DNA from: Syngnathus acus
Lineage: Eukaryota > Chordata > Actinopteri > Syngnathiformes > Syngnathidae
Reading direction: 5' to 3'
Length of the DNA stretch: 64,000 nt
Assembly (NCBI RefSeq): GCF_901709675.1
Contig: NC_051088.1
Span: 13,061,693-13,125,692, forward strand
A model generated the notes under the pieces. The model was not told the origin of the DNA and did no database searches. It saw only the letters and a program-made list of their open reading frames with translations. Shown one piece after another: positions 1-20,300 of this stretch. The position numbers and the translations under genes were made by a program. Positions within the stretch are counted from its first letter, which is position 1. The number at the start of each line of letters is the position of its first letter.

Positions 1-160
1 AGACGGTTGTTTTTCTCCTTCTCAAAGGCGTGACATCATCTTTAAACGACGTCTCCATGAAATGACGACATCGAGAGACGCGTATGATTTCTCTAAGGCT
101 TGTCTCTCTGCGCTGCTGGCTGCTGTGTTGTTCTCATCGATCCCTTGACGGGATCTCCGG

Positions 161-324
161 ATGGAGGATATAACATGCAAACAGATGAGCGAGAAGCGGG
201 GATCAAAGACCGAGGAGGTTGCAAAACAAGAAATGGGATTTAGCATTTATCTCCTAGCGCTATACGCTGCCACATGCAATATGGCGATGAGGTTTACGTA
301 CGATTCAGCGCGTACTGTGCCCAG
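161..324 (+). other. ptpdc1: Candidate 5' coding exon of ptpdc1 (weak)
   Basis: An ATG at 161 opens 54 codons and ends at a strong donor (AG|GTAGGT, 325-330) in phase 2. Upstream, the frame is closed by a TGA at 146-148. If the next exon began at 2003, after the AG at 2001-2002, the frame would join cleanly into the ptpdc1 exon. Against this, the encoded peptide resembles nothing I know from PTPDC1, and the better acceptor is at 1988-1989, next to the pyrimidine tract, which needs a phase-1 partner instead. It may be a real lineage-specific N-terminus, a non-coding exon or chance. Confidence 0.25.
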
Positions 325-1989
<1,665 letters not shown>

Positions 1990-4655
1990 TCAGAGCTCCC
2001 AGGGCAAATTACACTATATTTGGAGAGGCGATCCGCTATGTCATTCCGGCACATATGCAATGTTCAATCGGCTGTGGAGGTCAAGGCTGCAAGTACGACA
2101 ACCCAAATTACTGGCGTGACGACCAACAGGCGATCAAAGGCCTCTACTCGTCATGGTACACGCCCACCTAAACGCTCAGTCAATGTAGTGCAAAGTATTT
2201 TTTTTACTGTCATGGTATTTTACGTCCGCGTATTTTTTTAGGGTGACTGAACATCTTCTCGCAATGTCCAGGCCCTCGACTGAAGTCATTGAAAAGTATA
2301 ACATTATCGAGCAGTTCAGAAGGTTTGTGCAACTTTGCCTCCGAGCAGTATGAGCTCACACTACTTGCTGACAAGGAGTGTGTGTTCATTTCAAGGAATG
2401 GCATCAAAACGGTGATCAACCTTCAGATACCCGGCGAGCATGCAAGTTGCGGTAACCCTCTGGAGCCCGAGAGCGGTTTCTCCTACAATCCAGAGGCCTT
2501 TATGGAAAATAACAGTAAGTGCTTTCTTGATTTTGCTTGAGTCGATCATGCTACTCACGTCTCACCGCGTATGATTTCAGTTTATTTCTACAACTTCGGT
2601 TGGAGTGACTATGGAGTGGCCAACCTTACTACAATCTTGGACATTGTGAAAGTCATGGCCTTTGCACTGCAGGAGGGGAAGATAGCTGTCCATTGTCATG
2701 CGGGTCTTGGGAGAACAGGTAGAGCTGCACCTGGAATGTTCACTCGTCTTTAACCTTTCCCGATGGTGTCAAAACATTTTTCCTCCTTTTCCTAGGTGTG
2801 TTGATGGCATGTTTTTTGGCCTATGCCACCAGGATGACAGCCAATCAAGCTATTTTATATGTTAGAGCCAAACGACCCGGCTCCATCCAGATGCGCAGTC
2901 AGCTGAGCTGCGTCCGTGAGTTCGTCCAGTTCCTCGCGCCCTTAAGGAGTGTGTTTTCTTGTACTGAGCCTCGATCCCAACCTGTCACCTTGACCCAGTA
3001 CCTCAATCGTCAGAGACACATTCTGCATGGCCCAGAGAGGAAAGAATTGAGGTACCTGCCGAAGATTATCCAACTGGTGTCCGGGCTGCTGTTGGATATC
3101 GCGGAGAATCGCCAAGTGATTGAGGAGGACATTTTGGAGGCGCCGGACATCCATGATATTGAGATGACCCTGAGCATCATTGAAAAGCTCGGACCTCAGT
3201 TGTGCACAAAGGAACCTCGTTTGCCAGGTTCCCCCACCTTACCTCGGCATTTTCACGAACCACCCATCTTCTACCATCGCAAGAGTCTTAGTTACAGCGA
3301 GTCCGATCTACGGCGTCTGGGCTCGCAGCTCAACCTCCTTACACAACCCATGGGCTCGCTCTCGCAAGGTAATGTGGCCAGGCCCGTTTCCCCATCTGAA
3401 CCTGGCCAACTGGTCACCCATTGGAAGAGTTGGAATAGTAATACGACCGACATCTCCTCAAGCTCAAGAGGATCACTCTGGCAGGTCAAAAATGATGAAA
3501 AGAATGGCTCTATTTTGTTGAAGAAAGTAAAGCAGATGCCCATCCAACGAAGCGGGTCCGTCGGACACAACGGCCCGCACGAAAAAGATAGCATGCTCTC
3601 CAGATTGAAGGCTGAGCAGAGGGAGGAATTGGCAGAAAACGTGAGTCAGTCTCAGTCTCGAGATGAGGAGCATTCGGAGGTGCCGTACATCACTCTGCAG
3701 TCTGAGTTGTCTCTGGAGGCCAGGAGACTGCTGGTGGCTCAAGCTCTGGCGGTTGACCTTTTTATGGATGGGGCAGAAGAGCAAAGGAACAAGGTGTTAA
3801 CTTGGCAGGTAATTGACCCGGATCCATTTAGTGTGATCATACAACGGTGTGCCCAAAAAAAATTACACAGGCCAATGATTTTGGCAAATGTTGAAATTAC
3901 CTCAATTTGGTTTTTGACTCATTGAAATTACAAAAAGAAAATTAGTTGTTGACATTTCTATTCAAGATAATTGCTTTTAAAATGATGTCTAGGTGTCTGA
4001 AAGTGATTTTGCTACCAATTTAATATTTCACATGAGGTCAACTTGCTTTGATAATCTGTGCTTGCAGGCAGAGCTGAATCAAGGCGGTGCATGGGAAAGG
4101 CTGTGCATGGAGCGCGATCCCTTTATCCTCACAGGTCTGATGTGGGCATGGTTAGAGCAGCTTAAGGAGCCAGTCATCTCCCTCCAGGACGCCATGGCCC
4201 TGAAGCCTGAAAACGCCCATGCTCAAACTCTCTTCAACACACTTGGCCAGGTAAAGACAACCAGAATCCAGAACACATTTACTAATCTATCTTCAGCCAC
4301 TTATATTTTCATTCAATATCCACACAGGCACCCAAAGAAACATTAATGTGCATACTGGAATGTATGGCTCAATTACTAAGTGCCGTGCCAGAAGTGGTTG
4401 AAGATGCATTTCTGAATCGTACTATCAAGGCTTTTACTTGGGTAAGAATAATAGTTCCACTCCACAATCGCAGTCCAAATTCTTTGTCGACATTGTCACA
4501 TGGATTTCACATTTCTACAGATGGAAAGCAGTTCCACCGACGGAAGCCAAGTGTACGAGTCCATGACTAGAGTCCTCCGGCTTGTCCTCGAGGATATAAG
4601 ATGTGTTGCCAGCAAAGCAGAAGAGCCGACATCATCTCCTTCATCTTTAGTGTAG
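1990..4655 (+). CDS. ptpdc1: Protein tyrosine phosphatase domain-containing protein 1 (5' end unresolved)
   Basis: Cysteine-dependent phosphatase of the dual-specificity fold; human PTPDC1 has been linked to centrosome and cilium control. Exons in phase: 1990-2155, 2242-2322, 2396-2514, 2581-2718, 2796-3808, 4068-4250, 4328-4441, 4521-4655 (TAG stop). They give about 649 codons; the human protein is near 750. The signature loop HCHAGLGRTG spans the fourth and fifth exons, with the catalytic Cys codon at 2694-2696 and the loop Arg at 2712-2714. Preceding it are the family-typical GEHASCGNPLE and IYFYNFGW stretches, and following it ATRMTANQAI and VRAKRPGS. The large exon 2796-3808 ends the phosphatase domain and carries a Ser-rich, probably disordered region. 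The last three exons encode the conserved C-terminal part (GAWERLC, ERDPFIL, WLEQLKEPVI). The start is missing: the first exon's acceptor is probably at 1988-1989, and the initiator lies in an unidentified exon upstream or outside the window. Confidence 0.93.
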
Positions 4656-4702
4656 ATGATATACTACGTATGGAAACACGGAGGGGACACTTTGTGCCTT
4701 AT

Positions 4703-4718
4703 AATAAAAATATTTATT
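4703..4718. terminator. Back-to-back poly(A) signals between ptpdc1 and the F-box gene
   Basis: AATAAA on the + strand at 4703-4708 lies 48 bp after the ptpdc1 stop. AATAAA on the - strand (TTTATT at 4713-4718) lies about 330 bp after the F-box gene stop. A second + strand AATAAA is at 4960-4965. The 394-bp gap between the two stop codons (4656-5049) otherwise holds only 3' UTR sequence, so the two transcripts may overlap tail to tail. Use of these sites is inferred from position. Confidence 0.55.
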
Positions 4719-5049
4719 CTGTCATAATTATTATTATGTGATGTTGTGAGATGAACACAAATAGTGATATGTACTGCCCTAGCACTTCTTCATCCCCACA
4801 CTGCACTGTTAACCCTATGAAGAACTGTTTTTTTTATGCAATGTTCTGCCTTAAGACCTGTCACATTCAGCTCCAGGGCTAGTGAAGTCCTACACAGGCT
4901 TGTTATCATGCACATTAGCGTATCATGTCATCCTTTTGTAAATAACCCCAAAACCTCTGAATAAAAGCATGCATAATTTACGATCAACAAAATATTCCTC
5001 TTTTTCGAAGGTGGTGCGAAAAAATTACGTTGCCGCTTTTTTTTGGGGG

Positions 5050-7501
5050 TCAGGAGGTAAACGTGTAAGCTTTTAAAACATCTTTGCCATCTTTCCCTTC
5101 AACGGCACCAACGATGCTGGAGTAGTCACAGGAGACGCGGCTGAAGCCTCTAAAAGCACAGGAAACAAAGCAGAGACACGACATTAGATTTTGGGTCATT
5201 TGTATTGCCGCATAGATATCTAAATGTCGGAACACGCCTGGACATAGTGTGCGACCCTCCCAGTAAGTGGTATCGACTCTCCAAGGTCGACCCGCCGTCT
5301 CTGTCATGTTTCCAGGTCAGTACACGCAAGGAAAGGTCCTGAGATGCTGTGACCACACGAAAGCTGTCCTGTGAACATTATAATCACAATATTGCAACCT
5401 TGCATTATTGTTTTCATTCATACTTTTCAATCGAATAGGAACTTTTAAAGGGGAAGTCAACAAAAAAACAGTTGAACTGCGATGTCATTTTCAGTCGACA
5501 TCATAAACCATGTTTAGACTAGTGGTGTGTTTAACATATTTAACATTGCTGTAAAGAAAATGACATTTTAAAAAAAATCTTACCACACAAATAGAAGTAA
5601 TTGGCATCATGTGCTCTTCAAAGCTGGCGAGCAAGGAACCTTTCAGAGAATACACCCACAGATGACGATCAGCTGCCATCACAATAGAGTTGCTGTCCTT
5701 CGCCTCGAGAAGAATGTTAGAGGACGTGCTATTCAGTGGCAAAAGAAAGGACTCCACCTGTTGGACTAAAGGGAAAAGCTTTTTTTTTTTGTCAGTTAAT
5801 TTTTTTTACTTCCAGATGTACCTAGACAATAGACTCTTGTATGATTATCAAAAGTATTTTTACTGCTATACAGACACACACCTCTAATCATTCTCAATGA
5901 CACACACCAAATGGGACCTATCTTACTTGTTTGACACATTTTGTCCTTTACTCACCTTGGATCTGGGTCGTGTACTTTGACTTTTTAATGCTGACATCGA
6001 AGACAGTGAGTGCTTTGTTGTGAGTGCGCTCGTTGCAGTGGACCATGGCCAGTCTGGCAGGCTGCGTGGAGATGAAGACGGCGGCCTGGCAGCCACTGAC
6101 CGGCACTGACTGGCACAGTGGGTCTTTGTCCTCACACGGGGAGGTCAAACTCTCCGCATAAATCACCTGCCAATACCCCAGACCCAACAAAGCATTATTA
6201 ATATTTCATCACAGCAATTTCTCAAACAAAACAAAATCAGGCATACCTTTGGACTTAAATCAACATTATCCTTTGAGCCAGCTGTGATCCATTTTTTGTC
6301 CGTTGAAATCAGGAGTATGTTGACGTTAAAGCTGTCACATACCATTATACTGGATTTTTTAGTCAAAGCTATTCCGGCTAGTGTACACAGAGAACCCTGA
6401 CTCGTTCCAACCTTGACAAAAATGAGCAGTGTTATGTAAATTACATTATCATTCATTTTTAAAAAATGTGAGGCTACTTACAGACAGAAACCAATCGTTG
6501 TCCTTATTAAACTGGAGCAATGTACAGTGTGTGGTTCCAACGGAATGGGACGCCACCTCCTGGCCAGTCTGACCCTGCCAGACCTTGATCAGGCTGCCAG
6601 ATTCGGCTGTGATGACATAGTCACGCTGCTCGTCACTGATGATGCTCGATAAAGGACTCTGCTTGGCAGTGCACCACACCTGTTGACCCTGAGATGAAAT
6701 AAACTCTAATGGTCATATTTATCAGGTCAAATTCTGGAGATTGTCCGTGCACTGACATTCTGGATGTTCCATGCCCGAACTGTACCATCAGTTGAAGCAC
6801 TGCAGACTGTAGTTGGGGTGTCCCAGAGGTCAGGACCCAGAGGTGAGCTCCGCTGCAGGTAGACCAAGCCTACAATTTGCCCTAATGGAAGACAAACGAG
6901 TTGTGAAAAACAGTGGTGGAAAGTAATAAAGTACAAATACTTTTCTCGTTATTGTTCTTCCTTTGTATCTGCACTTCCAGATAAGTACAGAATATAAGAA
7001 CGTACTTTTGCTACTACCGCTATAAATCGGCTTTAGGTGTTTCACTGACCTGTGTGGCCTCGAAGACTCGTGCAAGTGTAACCTCCAGTACGACCTTCCT
7101 TCATCTTCGTCTCTAAATATGATCGTCTCAGAAAGTACTTCTTCCATGAATGATTGACGCGAGGGCTCCCCAACACTGCCTGGCTACAAAATCCCCATCG
7201 TTGCAAGCACATCCTCCTGATAAGATTGATTAAACGCATTGATTAAACGCTTCTGCGCTCACTAGAAATGCAAATGCAAAAAAACAAAAAAACAACAACT
7301 CACCTCCATAACCATGGAGTCTCGACGGCATTATGCCAGTCCTGGAAAACAACGTAGTTTGAGTGTTTTGGTTGTCAGTACTACTTCCGTATATTAGACG
7401 CGCCTTACCGTGCACACGCTTGAAGCCCTGATTAAATCTTCCTCGATTAAAAATGTAAATATATGAATGAGGCAATCGTCTAGCAAGTGCTGGGGGTCCA
7501 T
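5050..7501 (-). CDS. fbxw12: F-box/WD repeat-containing protein, FBXW12-like
   Basis: Likely substrate-binding adaptor of an SCF ubiquitin ligase: the N-terminal F-box would bind Skp1 and the WD repeats the substrate. Exons from the 5' end: 7501-7409, 7341-7304, 7216-7050, 6881-6757, 6688-6482, 6411-6247, 6166-5956, 5765-5584, 5368-5238, 5149-5050 (TGA). They total 1419 nt, or 472 residues, close to the about 464 of human FBXW12. The protein opens MDPQHLLDDCLIHIF, an F-box, followed by TPWLWRRMCLQRWGFCS and WKKYFLRRSYLE, typical of FBXW12. WD-like repeats follow (HTGQIVGLVYL, CSASTDGTVRAW, DYVITAESGSLIKVW, ATRIAL-type blades less clear). All phases fit. Intron 9 (5237-5150) begins with GC, not GT. 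Exon 8 must start at 5765, because the nearer acceptor at 5757 gives a stop. It is divergent from wnt7a. Another FBXW family member is possible. Confidence 0.82.
5445..5578 (-). repeat. Short copy of a dispersed AAGTCAAC-ended repeat
   Basis: It begins TTAAAGGGGAAGTCAAC and shares blocks such as GTCATTTTCAGTCGAC and CATGTTTAGAC with copies near 11697-11947 and 42360-42585, in opposite orientation to the latter. It appears internally deleted. It ends within a few bases of the exon 8 donor of the F-box gene (5583-5582), so it fills much of intron 8. Confidence 0.6.
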
Positions 7502-14374
<6,873 letters not shown>

Positions 14375-17300
14375 GAAATATTTATTGGACGGTGCTAGCA
14401 TGCGTGTTGTCGTGAACGCGTGTCTTTTTTTTGGGTTCCGCCGACTTACTGGATCCCGTTGCTGCATGAGGAACTGTCGCTAGGCTGCGGACTTCGGGTC
14501 GGTCGGGTGAAACACTGGAAAAACTGCACATTGCGTGCGTGCAACTGAAGCACAAAGACCAGACGGACGGGACACGTAGCGAGGCCGAGAAACGGAATAC
14601 GGCGCGCGTGATGGCTGAGCCGCGCACACTGCTGTCTTTCACACATGGAATAACTCAGCTATGTGGAATATTTAACATACTGTTTTATAGAATGGAGATA
14701 ATTAATATTAATTTATTGGATAAGAACTACTGATTTTGTCCATTTTTGGGTCGCAAATAACTAAATGTTGGGAGGGTTTAGTTTATTAAAGGGACCGTGG
14801 ACTGTTAACACACTGGATTTTGGATCCACCAGGAATCAGTCACTCATATTAACTTGTGACCCTCTTGTGTCTTGCCCCCTCCCCTGTTTGCTGCTAGTCC
14901 TGAGAATCCCGTTTTCTTTTTTAGGTCAGAGCTTCAAAAACACGGGCACATTTTCCACTTTTGGTAAATATTGGTTCATAGAGTATATTTTGTAAGAGCC
15001 TATTTTTGTATGAATGTCTTATTTATATCAGTTGCATAATATTCAACGTTAAGCTCGGACACCTGTCTGTAAAAAGCGGATCTATATGTAAGTTTGCCCC
15101 TGTTGTCACTGCCATGGTTGTGTAGTGTGAGTTATAGAAGCTGTTTCTGTGTGTCTGTTGTTTACTGCATTTCATGACTACTACTGATGGAATACAGGAG
15201 CGGAATAACACCAACTAAGCATGATTTCATTTTTGTTTCGTCTAACAAACACTTTTTCAGTGATGCACTTGCTTTGCTTTAATGCAATGTCATAATCTTA
15301 CCATAAAATGTTGGAAACCATTGCGAACCATTATTTCCCATTTTATGCTCAATAACAGGAATGGCCCCCTGGTTAATTAAAAAATTGATCTATAATTTTT
15401 TTTCTAATGCAGTGGATCCCAAATTCTCTTCTGTGTAGATTTTCAATTTCAATTGTTTAAAAATATGGTTTATTTCTTTTCTTGGGGGGGACAAACCCCG
15501 GTTTTAGTGGAAAACATATATTGGAGGTTTATTTCTATGGTCGTCAGTCATATGAGAATTTTGGCTACTTGTGGGTTGACCCAGTCCTTATCCCCTTCAA
15601 ATGGTGGGGTATAATTCTAAGATGTGATATCACCTTTCACCTCTAGATGGCAGACATAATTTAGTTGTACTGCCCTCTACTACAATGTGTGTAATTTTGC
15701 TGATTTGGAATGACATGCAGCACAAACAGTACCCAAACAATATTGAAATTTTGAGTGAGTTGATTTTTGTGGAAAAAAAAAAAAAGCACAATGAATTTTT
15801 GTGCTTCATTTTGGTTGATTGTTCAACAGTTGTGTGCCATGCTTGATTTCTTTTTTTTTGGCCCTAAAGAAAAACAATCCCAGTATGTGGTTCTTTTCGA
15901 TTGTTTTTGTTAAAGGCGTCATCATTTTATGCATACATTGAGAAATGTATTGTAAAAAATGAAATATTAAGAATATATTTTGTCCATATTTAAATTGACA
16001 TTTGCCTTATAGCTGGTTACAAAGTGCGTGGTCCTATGTGGCCCTCTAGTAGCGCCGATAAAAAATTCTGGCCCCCACTATCATTTAAGTTTCCTTCCCC
16101 TGTATAAGTGATCATCTAATACTTCAACTTTTATTACAAACATTATGTACCCATTAAATGGTGATCAATTGCGATTTAATCATTAGTTTAACTATCAGAT
16201 GAACGCAGGAGTTAATTATTAATCCGCCTCAGTCATTCAGATATCACCATGATGATAAATCCTCGCATGTCGCAATGCCTACGTGTACAATGGCGACCTA
16301 AGAAAGAGATGTTCTGTGTGAGAGGGGGAAAGTTATTCAGTCTTAATTGAGGGCCCATCTTGCAGACTGGGAAGTGGTTGAACGTGTTAGAGGAGAACAA
16401 GTGTTTGTGCTCTAATAGCAGGGTACCAGTGTAATTGATGGGACTAGTTGGGCCAACTGTCACGGTGATGGCTTGCTCGGTTGGGGGAGTGGAAGCTGTC
16501 AGGTGATAGATGACTAGCACATCTGCTTCATTCACTTCTGGGCGACTCGTTGCTACAACAACCTCAGCGGTGCTCAGAAAATGCGGGGCAGTCTCCAAGA
16601 GAGGCCGGCCGACGCTTCAGGGAAATGTTAACGATGCCGGAGCCCACGGTCGTTACGGATTCCACTCTCATCGGCATGGGAGTGGAACAGAGACCGACTT
16701 AAGGTCTTGATGGAAAACCTGCTCCCGCTCATTTTTCAGGACAGATAAATGGAGCATGTAAAGGTTTCACCTTTGTTGCATTTCTTAGCAATTTCCTCGG
16801 GTTGATTTACTGTTTTGGCCATATCGTGTGTCTTTGCCAACCGCCCCGGAGGAAGAACGATGGAAACAATAACGAAGGCTTGTCACTTTTGACAAAAGCC
16901 GCTCATGGTATTCTCACAAAAGCTTCATGTAAGCTGAGGAATATCAGGTTAACCCTAAGATAAAGTTTTGCATGCATCACATTACCCAATGAACGCGTAC
17001 ACATCGGAGTCTTTTGTATGTCCTCACTATTGCTTGCGGCATTCAGAATGTGCGAATATGAGCGTCAAGAGTTGATTGTGGAACGCTGGTGTTATAAAAC
17101 CTAAAAAAAAACAGCTTAAAAAATAAACTCTCATTACACAAGCTACAATGGTAAAGTAACTTTGAGTTCAAAGTGATGCTGTCATTTAAGTAAATAGCAG
17201 TTTTATTAACTATACCTAACTTGGAACTGATTTAACTGGGACACGCTTGGTACTAGCCGTCATGCATTAGCAACCTACTAGCGTTTATGCTAAAGTTGGC

Positions 17301-20300
17301 AACACGAGAGTTTTGGAAATGTATAGTTGCTTTGAAAACTTTGACAAAAAAATGATGCCTAGTAGGCGTATGTTATTGTTTTTAACTACCTACACATCAA
17401 GCATCTTGATAGTTGTTGTAATTAGACATTAGAACTGTTTAACTTGCGCGCTGCTAGTTTGGTGGCCCAAAAGTTGTGTTTTAATCACCAGTTGGTGTTT
17501 TGTATTCAAATGATTTCAAAATGTGCCAACCGATCAATCCAACTAAACTTCTCTTAGGGTTTCAACAAATGCGTATTTTGATTAATAATAATAATATCTT
17601 GCTGCTTACATTATTTCGAATGTGTTGTTCTAAAGCAACAGAACACTTTTGGGTTCTTTTGAAATTCTTCAAATCCTTAATAATTTCAATGGTTTCCGCC
17701 ATGAAACCTTCAATAGTATCTTTTAATAGTCTGTCATAAATAAAAACACGCTGTGGTTAGCTCCCAATGATCCACTGTCGATTGCAGCTGCACAAAACAG
17801 AAACCGCACAAAGGCCACAGAGGCTTTATCCCCACAAAATGGCACCTCCTTTGATATTACATGCCCCGCGCAATCACTGACATGCTAATTATACTGCGAA
17901 CACTGTTTTTCCCAAAACAGGATTGAGTCTATGCCAAGATGCTCAGGGGTGTAATATCCATGTTACTGTGAGGTTCTCCCTTGCAGCACTTATGTTTGTC
18001 AAAACACGCTGGTTTTTGGAAGTGGTCCGAAGAGTTATGCTCTGTTTAGCCACGAAGCCTTGCTGGTAGTTAACATCGGAGCTACTAAATATTAAAACGC
18101 TCACCGAATCTGCCGTTGTAAAGATACATCTGTGATCTAATTTAATCGACCGCTCATGTGTCAACATCCGCCGCCGCTTCAGTCAAACAAGTGGAGCGCA
18201 TTAAAGACAATAATTGAAAGGAGGAGGAGGCGGAGCGAGAAACCGCACGCTCGCATTTCTTTCTCCACTTCGTTCTCTCTCTCCGCCATAAATCTTGTGA
18301 CACATGATTATGTCAGTCATACTTTTGTCTTGCCTCTGGTTGAGACATGCACAAGCACCTGAGCACGGCACAGTAAATTGCAGAGCACAAAGTTGTCTTT
18401 ATGTGATTCCAGAGATACTGTGAGGAGCTGCAGGAGTTCATTCATGCACTCTCTTAACAGCAACGCTGTTTGAGGCACGGAGATGGAAGCCAGAGATAGT
18501 GGACAATCTGCACTCCCGGCAAGCGAGATGCACAAGGCCTTGCGAGGTCTATCTGACTTCCCATACTCTATCTGATTTCTTGCATGTAAACACAGTGGTC
18601 AAATAGCTTCAAGGTATTGTCAGTGGCATTAAGGCACCTACAAAGAGCTGTGTGGGGGGATTGTCTCGGAGCTTTTCATAATGAGTTGAAGCAACATACC
18701 AGCCCTGTTGTGCAGCCTTTGAACGCTCTGAAAACAAGCATGGCTGTGTGTTTAAGAAATGACATGAGAACTTGGACTGGCCCCTTTTGTCAGAATGTAT
18801 TTGAATGATGCTGTTCTGTTTTATTCATTAAGGAATAAGGGCTAAATGAAGGGGGCCCTCATACCCGCCCCGCCCCTCCCCTCTTCCACAGGACGGCACC
18901 TGAGCCGCGCTTACAGTAATCCTCCAATGTCTCCGGCGTTATGACACGGGATGTTTAGAATCAAAACAGCAAACTCACTACAGACCTCTGCGGATGCTTA
19001 TAGGCAACATCGCTGATCGTCATCAGACAGCCACCCACATTCCTATGCTCAACATGCTCAGTTCAATTCCTAAGGCCTTCCAGAGAATTAGCAGCCCTGG
19101 TTGCTCAAGATGACAGTTTTTAATGAGAAATCCTCAATTAGTGTAAAGCTTTAGAAAAAGAAAATATTGACGAACTTTCATTTTCTGCCTAGTAAATATT
19201 GAAAGTAGAAAAAAAAATCATTAAAAAAAACCATTGTGACCTCCATTTTCGCCCTAGCAAATATTGGAAGTTGAAAAAAAATCATATTTAAAAAAAAATA
19301 TATATATATATGAATGTCATGCTTTTACAGTGATGCAGGAGGCAAGCGTCAACAATGAAAAGGCGCACAAACAAGTCGCCGGGAAGTCAACAGTGGTGTA
19401 CTTTCCTGATGGTGTCATAGCTTCCAAGCTGAGCAGTTCAGAAGGAGTTCCAATGACTTCTCTCCTCCAGCATCTTCCAACCTGTCCAGACATGCTCCAA
19501 ATGTATCATTGCAGAAAGCCATGAAACAATTTGAGCTGGTGCTGCCAGTTTAAATAACTAAACCATGTGGTCAGAGCTATTATATCATTAATCTTCTGCC
19601 TTTGCTCCACTCATGCCTTGCCAAGATGTGGGAACACCCTCACTTTCAACCCAAAGACGTAAAGAGATACCTGAAAGTGCTCCTTTTGATATGTATCCCA
19701 CAATGCTGGTGACCAAAGTGTTTTGAAGTCAGTGCCGCAAACCTTTTCAAGCACGTTATCGCCCTTTCATTTCCTGACGCTGAATCAAGAGGCGGCTACG
19801 CACAGAACTTTTGCTCTGCAACGTCAAATGCGGATGATTAAAATGTTTACATGTGCTCAAGTTTTATATCTCGGAGTGCCTATAAATAGCAGTCAGTGTT
19901 GGGTGTCAACAAAGATGTCCGACAGGTAATATCTCAGGTCGTACCGAAAGTAATTAGTTTCTCATAGGAATTAAAATGAGCGGTCATGTAAAGTGCCCCC
20001 GAGTGGCCTCCGAGTCACCGAGGTCATTCGGTGACAGTTGCAAGATGAGGCCGTGACAGTGCTAGATGATCCTGCGGTTCAGCAGCGGGGCAAAGGTTTG
20101 TCTGTAGGGCAGGGGCGCACAGCTGGATGCTCTGCTCTGAGGTCAGCTTCAGTGATGGTAATGAGATAAAGAATAGCACAAAAGGGAAACGGCATAAAGA
20201 AAGCGACACAATCAAGAGACGCTCACTTTCACTTTGTCTTTCGTCACTTTGGAGAGCCTCTACATCTACAGTAGGTTGATTTATGATTATTGTTTGCCCT

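Noticed and set aside
5757-5765. Acceptor at 5757 for exon 8 of the F-box gene
   Set aside because: Joining there from exon 7 in phase 1 meets a stop after nine codons. The acceptor ending at 5766, behind a long pyrimidine tract, keeps the frame.
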